Shown here piece after piece: positions 52,494 to 60,667 of a stretch of 64,000 bases of DNA. The translations under genes were made by a program, and so were the position numbers. Each line of letters opens with the position of its first letter. Within the stretch, counting starts at the first letter, position 1. The notes under the pieces were generated by a model, which saw only the letters and a program-made list of their open reading frames with translations, was not told the DNA's origin and searched no databases. Source of the DNA: Mesonia sp008017825 (GTDB taxonomy: Bacteria; Bacteroidota; Bacteroidia; Flavobacteriales; Flavobacteriaceae); assembly GCF_008017825.1 (NCBI RefSeq), contig NZ_VRLS01000093.1, positions 1 to 64,000 on the forward strand, read 5' to 3'.

Positions 52494-53036
52494 ATGTCAA
52501 GAATAGGTAAAAGTCCAGTTTCAATTCCAGAAGGAGTTACGGTAAACGTAAATGATGGTGTTGTAACTGTAAAAGGAAAGTTAGGAGAGTTAAACCAAAG
52601 CTTTTCTGATATAGATATTAAAGTTGAAGAGAACGAAGTAATCTTAGAAAGATCTTCTGAAAAGAAGAATTTCAAAGCAAAGCATGGTCTTTATAGAGCT
52701 TTAATTCAAAATATGGTAAAGGGTGTTTCTGAGGGATTCACTAAGGAACTAGAATTGGTAGGGGTAGGATATAGAGCTTCTAACCAAGGACAAAAATTAG
52801 ATTTAGCTGTTGGTTTTTCACATAATATTGTGATAGATTTAGCTCCAGAAGTAAAAGTGGAAACAATTACTGAAAAAGGTAAGAATCCAGTTATAAAATT
52901 AACTTCTTTTGACAAACAATTAGTTGGTCAGGTAGCAGCAAAAATTCGTTCTTTCCGTACGCCAGAACCTTACAAAGGAAAAGGTATCAAGTTTGTAGGA
53001 GAGCAAATTAGAAGAAAAGCAGGTAAATCAGCTTAA
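52494..53036 (+). CDS. rplF: 50S ribosomal protein L6
   Basis: L6 sits near the GTPase centre of the 50S. The 180-residue protein starts MSRIGKSPVSIPEGVTVNV and ends with the diagnostic RTPEPYKGKGIKFVGEQIRRKAGKSA. The central VGVGYRASNQGQKLDLAVGFSH block is also standard. Confidence 0.98.
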   Translation: MSRIGKSPVSIPEGVTVNVNDGVVTVKGKLGELNQSFSDIDIKVEENEVILERSSEKKNFKAKHGLYRALIQNMVKGVSEGFTKELELVGVGYRASNQGQKLDLAVGFSHNIVIDLAPEVKVETITEKGKNPVIKLTSFDKQLVGQVAAKIRSFRTPEPYKGKGIKFVGEQIRRKAGKSA

Positions 53037-53046
53037 TAGTGTAGTT

Positions 53047-53400
53047 ATGGCATTTTCAAAAGAAAAGAGAAGAAATAAAATCAAAAGAAGAATCCGAAAA
53101 AACCTTTCGGGAACTGAGGCTAGACCAAGATTGTCTGTTTACAGAAGTAATAAAGAAATTTATGCTCAAGTAATCGATGATGTAAATGGTAAAACTATTG
53201 CAGCAGCTTCTTCAAGAGATAAAGGTGTTACAACAGAAGGTACTAAAAATGAAGTATCACAAGCTGTTGGGAAATTAATTGCTGAAAAAGCAATTAAAGC
53301 TGGTGTAGAAACCATTACTTTCGATAGAGGTGGGTATTTATACCACGGTAGAGTTAAATCATTAGCAGAAGGTGCTCGCGAAGGAGGACTTAAATTCTAA
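53047..53400 (+). CDS. rplR: 50S ribosomal protein L18
   Basis: L18 binds 5S rRNA with L5. The 117-residue protein starts MAFSKEKRRNKIKRRIRKNLSGT and contains RPRLSVYRSNKEIYAQVIDD and the C-terminal FDRGGYLYHGRVKSLAEGAREGGLKF. It is complete. Confidence 0.98.
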   Translation: MAFSKEKRRNKIKRRIRKNLSGTEARPRLSVYRSNKEIYAQVIDDVNGKTIAAASSRDKGVTTEGTKNEVSQAVGKLIAEKAIKAGVETITFDRGGYLYHGRVKSLAEGAREGGLKF

Positions 53401-53405
53401 AAGAT

Positions 53406-53930
53406 ATGTATCAAGATTATAAAAACGTAGAACTTGTTAAACCAAGTGGCTTAGATTTAAAAGATCGTTTAGTTGGAGTACAACGTGTTACTAAGGTAAC
53501 AAAAGGTGGTAGAGCTTTTGGCTTTTCTGCAATTGTTGTTGTAGGTGATGAAAATGGTGTTGTAGGTCAAGGTTTAGGAAAGTCTAAAGAAGTAGCAGAA
53601 GCAATTGCTAAAGCAGTAGAAGATGCTAAAAAGAATTTAGTTCGTATTCCTTTAAATAAAGGAACACTTCCTCACGAGCAAAAAGGTAAATATGGTGGTG
53701 CTAGAGTTTTATTGCTTCCAGCAGCAACAGGTACCGGAGTAATTGCAGGTGGAGCTATACGTGCGGTATTAGAATCTGTAGGAGTACATGATGTACTTTC
53801 TAAGAATCAAGGTTCTTCTAACCCTCATAATGTTGTAAAAGCAACTTTTGATGCATTACTTCAATTAAGAAGTGCAGAAACTGTAGCTAAGCAACGTGGG
53901 GTATCATTAGATAAGGTTTTTAACGGATAA
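53406..53930 (+). CDS. rpsE: 30S ribosomal protein S5
   Basis: S5 supports decoding fidelity and mRNA entry. The 174-residue protein has LKDRLVGVQRVTKVTKGGRAFGFSAIVVVGD, GVVGQGLGKSKEVAEAIAKA and the KNQGSSNPHNVVKATFDAL block. It lies 5 bases after rplR. Confidence 0.98.
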   Translation: MYQDYKNVELVKPSGLDLKDRLVGVQRVTKVTKGGRAFGFSAIVVVGDENGVVGQGLGKSKEVAEAIAKAVEDAKKNLVRIPLNKGTLPHEQKGKYGGARVLLLPAATGTGVIAGGAIRAVLESVGVHDVLSKNQGSSNPHNVVKATFDALLQLRSAETVAKQRGVSLDKVFNG

Positions 53931-53942
53931 TTCAAGGATAAA

Positions 53943-54125
53943 ATGGGAAAGATAAAAGTAACTAAAGTAAAAAGTGCTATTAATCGTACCAAGAATCAAA
54001 AGCTTACTTTAGAGGCTTTAGGTTTAAAGAAAATTGGACAAACTGTTGAGCATGACGATACAGCCAATATCCTTGGAATGATAAATAAAGTTAATCATTT
54101 AGTTTCTGTAGAAGAAGCAAAATAA
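53943..54125 (+). CDS. rpmD: 50S ribosomal protein L30
   Basis: L30 is a small 50S protein of ferredoxin-like fold. The 60-residue protein starts MGKIKVTKVKSAINRTKNQKLTLEALGLKKIGQTVEHDDT, carrying the family's ALGLxKIGQTV signature, and ends GMINKVNHLVSVEEAK. Placement between rpsE and rplO is standard. Confidence 0.97.
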   Translation: MGKIKVTKVKSAINRTKNQKLTLEALGLKKIGQTVEHDDTANILGMINKVNHLVSVEEAK

Positions 54126-54133
54126 ACGAACAA

Positions 54134-54586
54134 ATGGAATTAAATAACTTAAAACCTGCAAAAGGTTCAGTTCAAGGAAATAACAAACGAGTAGGTCGTG
54201 GTGAGGGTTCTGGTAAAGGAGGAACAGCTACGCGTGGTCACAAAGGGGCTAAATCTCGTTCTGGATATTCTAAGAAAATAGGTTTCGAAGGAGGGCAAAT
54301 GCCACTTCAAAGAAGAGTTCCTAAATTTGGTTTTACTAACATTAATAGAAAAGAGTATCAAGGTGTAAATCTAGATACGCTTCAAAAGTTAGTAGATGAT
54401 GGAAAAATTACAGATTCTATCGATATGGACACTCTTGTTGAAAACCGTTTAGCAAGAAAAAACGAGTTAGTTAAAATATTAGGTAGAGGAGAGCTTAAAG
54501 CGAAATTAAAAGTTTCTGCACACAAGTTCACAGCATCTGCTCAAAAAGCTATTGAAGCTGCAGGAGGAGAAGCTATAACCTTATAA
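54134..54586 (+). CDS. rplO: 50S ribosomal protein L15
   Basis: L15 is a late-assembly protein of the 50S. The 150-residue protein starts MELNNLKPAKGSVQGNNKRVGRGEGSGKGGTATRGHKGAKSRSG in pieces typical of the extended glycine/basic arm, with FEGGQMPLQRRVPKFGF and the C-terminal VSAHKFTASAQKAIEAAGG. Confidence 0.98.
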   Translation: MELNNLKPAKGSVQGNNKRVGRGEGSGKGGTATRGHKGAKSRSGYSKKIGFEGGQMPLQRRVPKFGFTNINRKEYQGVNLDTLQKLVDDGKITDSIDMDTLVENRLARKNELVKILGRGELKAKLKVSAHKFTASAQKAIEAAGGEAITL

Positions 54587-54596
54587 CAAGTTTAGA

Positions 54597-55934
54597 ATGA
54601 AATTTTTTGAAACAATAAAAAATATTTGGAAGATAGAAGAGCTCAAAAATCGTATCATGATTACTTTTGGGCTTTTACTTGTTTATCGTTTTGGTACACA
54701 AGTGGTTCTTCCCGGGATCGATGCGTCTCAATTAGCAGATTTAGCTAATCAAACTGATGGTGGTTTATTAGGGTTACTTAATGCCTTTACAGGAGGAGCA
54801 TTTTCTAATGCCTCCATTTTTGCATTGGGGATTATGCCTTATATCTCTGCTTCAATTGTTGTGCAATTAATGGGAATAGCAGTTCCTTATTTGCAAAAGC
54901 TGCAAAAAGAAGGAGAAAGTGGTAGAAAGAAAATTAACCAAATTACAAGATGGCTTACCATTGCAATTACTTTGGTTCAAGGGCCTGGTTATATTTATAA
55001 TCTGTTTGCTACTTTGCCAGATTCTGCATTCTTATTAGGAGATTCTGTAAGTTTTGTTGTTTCGTCGGTTATCATCTTAACTACAGGATGTATTTTCGCA
55101 ATGTGGTTAGGGGAGCGTATTACAGATAAAGGTATTGGAAATGGTATTTCTTTATTGATTATGGTTGGTATTATAGCCACACTTCCTCAAGCTTTTTTAC
55201 AAGAAATACAATCTCGTGTTACAGAGTCTAACGGTGGTTTGATTATGATCTTAATTGAATTGGCTATTTGGTTTGCTATTATCTTTGCTTCGGTAATGTT
55301 AGTAATGGCTGTAAGGCAAATACCGGTACAATATGCTCGTAGAAACGCTACTGGAGGATATGAAAAAAATATATTTGGTGGAGCTAGACAATTCATTCCA
55401 TTAAAATTAAATGCATCAGGTGTAATGCCAATCATCTTTGCTCAGGCAATTATGTTTATCCCTGCCGCTGTTGCTGGTCTTTCAGACTCAGAAATGGCAC
55501 AAGGTGTAACTGCAGCGTTTAATAATATTTTTGGATTTTGGTATAACTTAGTTTTTGCATTATTGATTATCATATTTACATACTTCTATACTGCAATTAC
55601 TGTTCCTACTAATAAAATGGCAGATGATTTAAAAAGAAGCGGTGGATTTATTCCAGGGATAAGACCTGGTACGGAAACTGGTGAATATTTAGATCGCATT
55701 ATGTCGCAAATTACTTTGCCTGGTTCTGTATTTTTAGCTCTAATAGCTATATTCCCAGCAATAGTTGTCTCTTTAGGAGTGCAGCAAGGTTGGGCTCTAT
55801 TCTTCGGAGGAACGTCGTTATTAATTATGGTAGGTGTTGCGATAGATACCATTCAACAAGTAAACTCGTATTTGCTTAATAGGCATTATGATGGTTTAAT
55901 GAAATCTGGAAAAAATAGAAAAGCAGTAGCTTAA
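54597..55934 (+). CDS. secY: Preprotein translocase subunit SecY
   Basis: SecY is the channel of the Sec export system in the inner membrane. The 445-residue protein has ten predicted membrane helices, the plug region TGGLLGLLNAFTGGAFSNAS-like segment after helix 1, GIMPYISASIVVQLM, and the cytoplasmic loops with RRNATGG and FIPGIRPGTETGEYLDRIM that contact SecA and the ribosome. It lies 10 bases after rplO and 2 bases before infA. Confidence 0.97.
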   Translation: MKFFETIKNIWKIEELKNRIMITFGLLLVYRFGTQVVLPGIDASQLADLANQTDGGLLGLLNAFTGGAFSNASIFALGIMPYISASIVVQLMGIAVPYLQKLQKEGESGRKKINQITRWLTIAITLVQGPGYIYNLFATLPDSAFLLGDSVSFVVSSVIILTTGCIFAMWLGERITDKGIGNGISLLIMVGIIATLPQAFLQEIQSRVTESNGGLIMILIELAIWFAIIFASVMLVMAVRQIPVQYARRNATGGYEKNIFGGARQFIPLKLNASGVMPIIFAQAIMFIPAAVAGLSDSEMAQGVTAAFNNIFGFWYNLVFALLIIIFTYFYTAITVPTNKMADDLKRSGGFIPGIRPGTETGEYLDRIMSQITLPGSVFLALIAIFPAIVVSLGVQQGWALFFGGTSLLIMVGVAIDTIQQVNSYLLNRHYDGLMKSGKNRKAVA

Positions 55935-55936
55935 TT

Positions 55937-56152
55937 ATGGCAAAACAACCAGCAATAGAACAAGACGGAAGCATTGTAGAAGCATTATCTAATGCAATGT
56001 TCCGTGTAGAACTAGAAAATGGTCACATTGTGACCGCTCATATCTCGGGAAAGATGCGTATGCACTACATTAAGTTGTTACCTGGAGATAAAGTAAAATT
56101 GGAAATGAGTCCTTACGATTTAACTAAGGCTCGAATAACCTATAGATACTAA
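55937..56152 (+). CDS. infA: Translation initiation factor IF-1
   Basis: IF-1 occupies the A site during initiation. The 71-residue OB-fold protein has DGSIVEALSNAMFRVELENGH, AHISGKMRMHYIKLLPGDKVKLEMSPYDL split across the barrel, and the closing TKARITYRY. It starts 2 bases after secY, the usual spc-alpha junction. Confidence 0.98.
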   Translation: MAKQPAIEQDGSIVEALSNAMFRVELENGHIVTAHISGKMRMHYIKLLPGDKVKLEMSPYDLTKARITYRY

Positions 56153-56187
56153 ATTTTCGATTTATCGATTATTAAATTTTTTTTTAT

Positions 56188-56195
56188 TACTTTTG
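56188..56195 (+). promoter_or_regulatory. Candidate internal -7 element before rpmJ
   Basis: TACTTTTG matches TAnnTTTG in the 111-base AT-rich gap between infA and rpmJ. No clear -33 TTG is seen. It may be an internal promoter for the alpha part of the cluster. Confidence 0.4.
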
Positions 56196-56263
56196 CGTGC
56201 TGAAAAAAATATTAGTAATCCTTTTAAAGTAAATTAATTACTAATCGGATAAAATCAAAAAAG

Positions 56264-56380
56264 ATGAAAGTAAGAGCATCAATAAAGAAAAGAAGTGCCG
56301 ACTGCAAGATTGTTCGCAGAAAAGGTAGACTTTACGTTATTAACAAAAAGAATCCTAGATTTAAACAAAGACAAGGCTAA
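56264..56380 (+). CDS. rpmJ: 50S ribosomal protein L36, zinc-free form
   Basis: This 38-residue gene is easily missed because of its size. The product starts MKVRASIKKRSADCKIVRRK and ends NKKNPRFKQRQG, the L36 pattern. Only one cysteine is left of the CxxC...C...H zinc ribbon found in the zinc form, so this is the zinc-independent version, as is usual in Bacteroidota. It ends 2 bases before rpsM. Confidence 0.96.
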   Translation: MKVRASIKKRSADCKIVRRKGRLYVINKKNPRFKQRQG

Positions 56381-56382
56381 TT

Positions 56383-56757
56383 ATGGCAAGAATAGCAGGT
56401 GTTGATATACCAAAACAAAAGCGAGGAGTTATAGCATTAACCTATATCTTCGGAATTGGCAAAAGCAGGGCTCAAGAAATCCTTAAGAATGCCAAAGTTG
56501 ATGAGAGTACAAAAGTTTCAGATTGGTCTGATGATGAAATCGGAAGAATACGTGAAGCTGTTGGTAGTTACACAATTGAAGGAGAATTACGTTCTGAGGT
56601 TCAATTAAGCATCAAGCGTTTGATGGATATCGGTTGTTATAGAGGGATTAGACATAGGGTAGGTTTGCCACTTAGAGGTCAGCGTACTAAGAATAACTCT
56701 AGAACACGTAAAGGAAAAAGAAAAACAGTTGCAAACAAGAAAAAAGCAACTAAATAA
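56383..56757 (+). CDS. rpsM: 30S ribosomal protein S13
   Basis: S13 bridges the 30S head to the 50S. The 124-residue protein starts MARIAGVDIPKQKRGVIALTYIFGIG and contains the helix-two-turn-helix and GCYRGIRHRVGLPLRGQRTKNNSRTRKG in its C-terminal extension. It is followed 9 bases later by rpsK. Confidence 0.98.
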   Translation: MARIAGVDIPKQKRGVIALTYIFGIGKSRAQEILKNAKVDESTKVSDWSDDEIGRIREAVGSYTIEGELRSEVQLSIKRLMDIGCYRGIRHRVGLPLRGQRTKNNSRTRKGKRKTVANKKKATK

Positions 56758-56766
56758 TAATTAACC

Positions 56767-57150
56767 ATGGCAAAGTCAACAAATAAAAAACGTAAAGTAA
56801 TCGTTGAGTCTTTTGGAGAAGCGCATATTACAGCTTCTTTCAATAACATCATCGTTTCTTTAACTAATAAAGGTGGTGATGTTATTTCTTGGTCTTCAGC
56901 AGGAAAAATGGGCTTTAGAGGAAGTAAGAAAAATACTCCTTACGCTGCTCAATTAGCTGCAGAAGATGCAACGAAAGTAGCGCAAGAAGCTGGACTTAGA
57001 AAAGTTAAAGTTTATGTGAAGGGACCTGGTAACGGTAGAGAATCTGCTATTAGATCTATTCACAATGCTGGAGTAGAAGTGACAGAGATTATCGATATCA
57101 CTCCAATTCCACATAACGGATGTCGTCCTCCTAAGAGACGTAGAGTATAA
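56767..57150 (+). CDS. rpsK: 30S ribosomal protein S11
   Basis: S11 lies on the 30S platform near the E site and Shine-Dalgarno cleft. The 127-residue protein has AHITASFNNIIVSLTNKGGDVISWSSAGKMGFRGSKK in pieces and ends DITPIPHNGCRPPKRRRV, the universal S11 tail. Confidence 0.98.
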   Translation: MAKSTNKKRKVIVESFGEAHITASFNNIIVSLTNKGGDVISWSSAGKMGFRGSKKNTPYAAQLAAEDATKVAQEAGLRKVKVYVKGPGNGRESAIRSIHNAGVEVTEIIDITPIPHNGCRPPKRRRV

Positions 57151-57242
57151 TTTTAAAAGTATAAACTAAGAGGGAGACTAAGATTATCGAAGGATTAATA
57201 TTAAGACCTTAATTCATAATCACCTTCTAAAAATTAAATTAA

Positions 57243-57848
57243 ATGGCAAGATATACTGGTCCAAAAACTAAAATAGCACGTAAATTCGGAGAAGCTATTT
57301 TTGGAGATGATAAATCTTTTGAAAAAAGAAATTATCCTCCAGGTCAGCACGGTAACAACAGACGCCGTGGTAAAAAATCTGAATATGCTATCCAGTTAAT
57401 GGAAAAGCAAAAAGCTAAATATACTTATGGTATATTGGAGCGTCAGTTTAGAAATATGTTTAAAAAGGCCACTAGCGCACAAGGTATTACCGGTGAGGTA
57501 TTATTACAACTTTGTGAATCGCGTTTAGACAATGTAGTATTTAGAATGGGGGTTTCTCCATCTAGAAGTGGAGCAAGACAATTAGTTTCTCATAGACATA
57601 TTACAGTTAACGGTGAAATCGTTAACATTCCTTCTTACCAATTAAAGGCAGGTGATGTTGTAGGAGTAAGAGAGAAATCAAAATCTTTAACAGCTATTCA
57701 ATCTTCATTAGAGAACTCTAGTGCAGTATATGAGTGGATTACTTGGAATACAGAAAAGAAAGAAGGTACTTATGTATCTATTCCTTCTAGAATTCAAATT
57801 CCAGAAAATATAAACGAACAATTTATCGTCGAATTATATTCGAAATAA
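57243..57848 (+). CDS. rpsD: 30S ribosomal protein S4
   Basis: S4 is a primary 16S rRNA-binding protein and the autogenous repressor of the alpha operon in E. coli. The 201-residue protein starts MARYTGPKTKIARKFGEAIFG and has the S4 RNA-binding domain (CESRLDNVVFRMGVSPSRSGARQLVSHRHITVNG in pieces). It lacks the N-terminal zinc cysteines of some S4 proteins. A 92-base gap with weak inverted repeats precedes it. Confidence 0.98.
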   Translation: MARYTGPKTKIARKFGEAIFGDDKSFEKRNYPPGQHGNNRRRGKKSEYAIQLMEKQKAKYTYGILERQFRNMFKKATSAQGITGEVLLQLCESRLDNVVFRMGVSPSRSGARQLVSHRHITVNGEIVNIPSYQLKAGDVVGVREKSKSLTAIQSSLENSSAVYEWITWNTEKKEGTYVSIPSRIQIPENINEQFIVELYSK

Positions 57849-57870
57849 TTTAATTGACAGAACTCAAAAT

Positions 57871-58863
57871 ATGGCAATACTAAATTTTCAGAAGCCCGAT
57901 AAAGTTATCATGATTGATTCAACCGAGTTTGAAGGCAAATTTGAATTTCGTCCTTTAGAACCGGGTTACGGATTAACTGTTGGTAACGCTTTAAGAAGAG
58001 TACTGTTATCCTCTCTTGAAGGATTCGCAATCACTTCAGTACGTGTAGAAGGAGTAGATCACGAGTTTTCTACTATCTCTGGCGTTGTAGAAGATGTTAC
58101 AGAAATTATTTTGAATTTGAAGCAAGTTCGTTTCAAAAGACAAATAGAAGATATAGATAATGAAACGGTTACTATTTCATTATCAGGTAAAGATCAAGTT
58201 ACTGCTGGTGATTTCCAAAAATTCATTTCTGGATTTCAAGTATTAAATCCAGATTTAGTAATTTGTAATTTAGAGAAAAGCGTAAATCTTAATATAGAAC
58301 TTACTATCGATAAAGGTAGAGGTTATGTGCCTGCTGAAGAGAATAAAAAAGGTAATGCACCATTAGGAACTATTTATACGGACTCTATTTATACGCCTAT
58401 AAAAAATGTTAAGTATAGCATTGAGAACTTTCGTGTAGAGCAAAAAACAGATTACGAAAAATTAGTTTTCGAAATCGTTACAGATGGATCTATTCATCCT
58501 AAAGATGCACTAACCGAAGCTGCTAAAATCTTAATACATCACTTTATGTTATTCTCTGATGAGAGAATTACGCTTGAAGCGGATGAAATTGCTCAAACTG
58601 AAACATATGATGAGGAATCTTTACATATGCGTCAATTACTTAAGACTAAATTAGTAGATTTAGACTTATCTGTAAGAGCTCTTAACTGTTTAAAAGCTGC
58701 AGAAGTAGATACCTTAGGAGACCTAGTTTCTTATAATAAAAATGATTTAATGAAATTCCGTAACTTCGGTAAGAAATCTTTAACAGAACTAGAAGAACTA
58801 GTGAATGTAAAAGGATTAAACTTCGGAATGGATCTTTCAAAATACAAGTTAGATAAAGATTAA
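57871..58863 (+). CDS. rpoA: DNA-directed RNA polymerase subunit alpha
   Basis: The alpha dimer nucleates RNA polymerase assembly. The 330-residue protein has the N-terminal domain with PGYGLTVGNALRRVLLSSLEGFAI (the dimer/beta contact), a linker at about 235-250 and the C-terminal domain LSVRALNCLKAAEVDTLGDLV ... FRNFGKKSLTELEELV that contacts UP elements and activators. Length is normal. Confidence 0.98.
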   Translation: MAILNFQKPDKVIMIDSTEFEGKFEFRPLEPGYGLTVGNALRRVLLSSLEGFAITSVRVEGVDHEFSTISGVVEDVTEIILNLKQVRFKRQIEDIDNETVTISLSGKDQVTAGDFQKFISGFQVLNPDLVICNLEKSVNLNIELTIDKGRGYVPAEENKKGNAPLGTIYTDSIYTPIKNVKYSIENFRVEQKTDYEKLVFEIVTDGSIHPKDALTEAAKILIHHFMLFSDERITLEADEIAQTETYDEESLHMRQLLKTKLVDLDLSVRALNCLKAAEVDTLGDLVSYNKNDLMKFRNFGKKSLTELEELVNVKGLNFGMDLSKYKLDKD

Positions 58864-58928
58864 TACGTCATATTTTGCTCCTCATCAATATGAGTTTGGT
58901 AGCAAGATGATGATTAAATAAAAATGTC

Positions 58929-59420
58929 ATGAGACACGGAAAAAAAATAAACCACTTAGGAAGAAAAACTGCTCACCGTAAGGCGATGCTTGCAAATATG
59001 GCAGGATCTTTAATTGAGCATAAGCGCATCAATACAACTGTAGCAAAAGCGAAAGCTTTAAAACAGTTTATCGAGCCTTTAGTAACAAAATCTAAAGAAG
59101 ATACTACACACAATAGAAGAATTGTTTTTTCTAAATTACGTAATAAGTACGCTGTAGCAGAATTATTTAGAGATGTTGCTCCTAAAGTTGGAGACAGACC
59201 AGGAGGATATACTAGAATTATCAAGTTAGGTAATCGTCTTGGGGATAATGCAGATATGGCAATGATCGAGTTAGTAGATTTCAATGAGATCTATAACACT
59301 TCAGGTACTACTAAGAAGAAATCTACTCGTCGTAGTAGACGTGGAAAATCTTCTGGGAATGCTACAGAAGCTACTGCAGAAACTGCTAAAAAAGAAGACT
59401 CATCAAAGGAAGAAGAATAA
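58929..59420 (+). CDS. rplQ: 50S ribosomal protein L17
   Basis: L17 lies near the tunnel exit. The 163-residue protein has the core RHGKKINHLGRKTAHRKAMLANM and RPGGYTRIIKLGNRLGDNADMA. The last 45 residues form a charged, Ser/Thr/Lys/Glu-rich tail (KKKSTRRSRRGKSSGNATEA) longer than in E. coli, as in other Bacteroidota. It closes the ribosomal super-operon, and a terminator follows. Confidence 0.97.
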   Translation: MRHGKKINHLGRKTAHRKAMLANMAGSLIEHKRINTTVAKAKALKQFIEPLVTKSKEDTTHNRRIVFSKLRNKYAVAELFRDVAPKVGDRPGGYTRIIKLGNRLGDNADMAMIELVDFNEIYNTSGTTKKKSTRRSRRGKSSGNATEATAETAKKEDSSKEEE

Positions 59421-59444
59421 GATGATTCTTATGTAAATATTTTT

Positions 59445-59482
59445 AAAAAAGGATAAGCTCTCGCAGTTTATCCTTTTTTTTT
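59445..59482 (+). terminator. Terminator of the ribosomal super-operon
   Basis: AAAAAAGGATAA / TTATCCTTTTTT stem with an 11-base loop and a long T-run, 25 bases after rplQ. Confidence 0.88.
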
Positions 59483-59506
59483 AACCTATTTATAAATTTA
59501 AATAAA

Positions 59507-60619
59507 ATGAAGTATCAAATTCGTAAGAAAGCCATATTGTTATTAGAGGATGGCACTGTTTTTTGGGGAAAAGTAATCGGTGACCAAGAAGGTAGCTCAT
59601 TTGGAGAAGTTTGTTTCAATACAGGAATGACAGGATACCAAGAGATATTTACAGATCCTTCATATTACGGTCAACTAATGGTTACCACGAATGCACACAT
59701 TGGTAACTACGGTACATATTCCGAAGAAATTGAATCAGAAGATATTAAAATTGCTGGTTTAATATGTAAAAATTTTAGCTACAATTATTCTAGAGACAAG
59801 GCAGATTTAAGTCTAGAAGAATTCTTAAAGAAAAATAATCTTTTAGCTATTTCAGATGTAGATACTAGAGCCTTAGTTGCTTACATTAGAGATAATGGGG
59901 CAATGAATGCTGTGATAAGCACTAAAATTGATGACTTAGATGCCTTAAAAAAAGAACTTGCAGATAAACCAAGCATGAAAGGTTTGGAGTTAGCATCCAA
60001 AGTTTCAACAAAAGAGCCCTATTTTATCGGAAATGAGAATGCAACTTATAAAATTGCTGCCTTAGATATCGGAATAAAAAAGAATATACTTAGAAATTTA
60101 GCAAGTAGAGATTGTTATATTAAAGTGTTTCCATACAATTCGACATACGAAGAAATGAGTGAGTGGAATCCTAATGGGTACTTTCTTTCTAACGGCCCTG
60201 GAGATCCAGAACCATTAAGCGAAGCTATAGAAGTAGCAAAAAATATCTTAAAAAATGATAAGCCTTTATTTGGTATTTGCTTAGGACATCAGGTTATTGC
60301 ATTAGCTAACGGAGTTTCTACTTATAAAATGCATAATGGACATCGTGGTATAAATCATCCTGTAAAAAATCTGGTAACAGGTAAAGGAGAGGTTACTTCG
60401 CAAAATCACGGTTTCGCTGTTAATAAAGAAGAATTAGAGGCAAATGAAAATTTAGAAATTACGCATTTACATCTTAATGATGATACAGTCGCAGGTTTAA
60501 GAATGAAAAATAAAAATTGTTTTTCTGTGCAATATCATCCAGAAGCAAGTCCGGGACCTCACGATGCATCTTATTTATTCGATCAATTTATAGAAAATAT
60601 AAATCAGTCTAAAGCTTAG
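59507..60619 (+). CDS. carA: Carbamoyl-phosphate synthase small subunit
   Basis: CarA hydrolyses glutamine and passes ammonia to CarB for carbamoyl phosphate used in arginine and pyrimidine synthesis. The 370-residue protein has the N-terminal domain (AILLLEDGTVFWGKVIG; FNTGMTGYQEIFTDPSY) and the class I glutamine amidotransferase domain with nucleophile Cys258 in FGICLGHQ and the His/Glu pair in QYHPEASPGPHD. carB is not directly downstream; eno is, after 48 bases. Confidence 0.97.
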   Translation: MKYQIRKKAILLLEDGTVFWGKVIGDQEGSSFGEVCFNTGMTGYQEIFTDPSYYGQLMVTTNAHIGNYGTYSEEIESEDIKIAGLICKNFSYNYSRDKADLSLEEFLKKNNLLAISDVDTRALVAYIRDNGAMNAVISTKIDDLDALKKELADKPSMKGLELASKVSTKEPYFIGNENATYKIAALDIGIKKNILRNLASRDCYIKVFPYNSTYEEMSEWNPNGYFLSNGPGDPEPLSEAIEVAKNILKNDKPLFGICLGHQVIALANGVSTYKMHNGHRGINHPVKNLVTGKGEVTSQNHGFAVNKEELEANENLEITHLHLNDDTVAGLRMKNKNCFSVQYHPEASPGPHDASYLFDQFIENINQSKA

Positions 60620-60667
60620 TTTTTCTAAGAATGTATTAATTTGTAGACATATCATAACAACAAGAAT

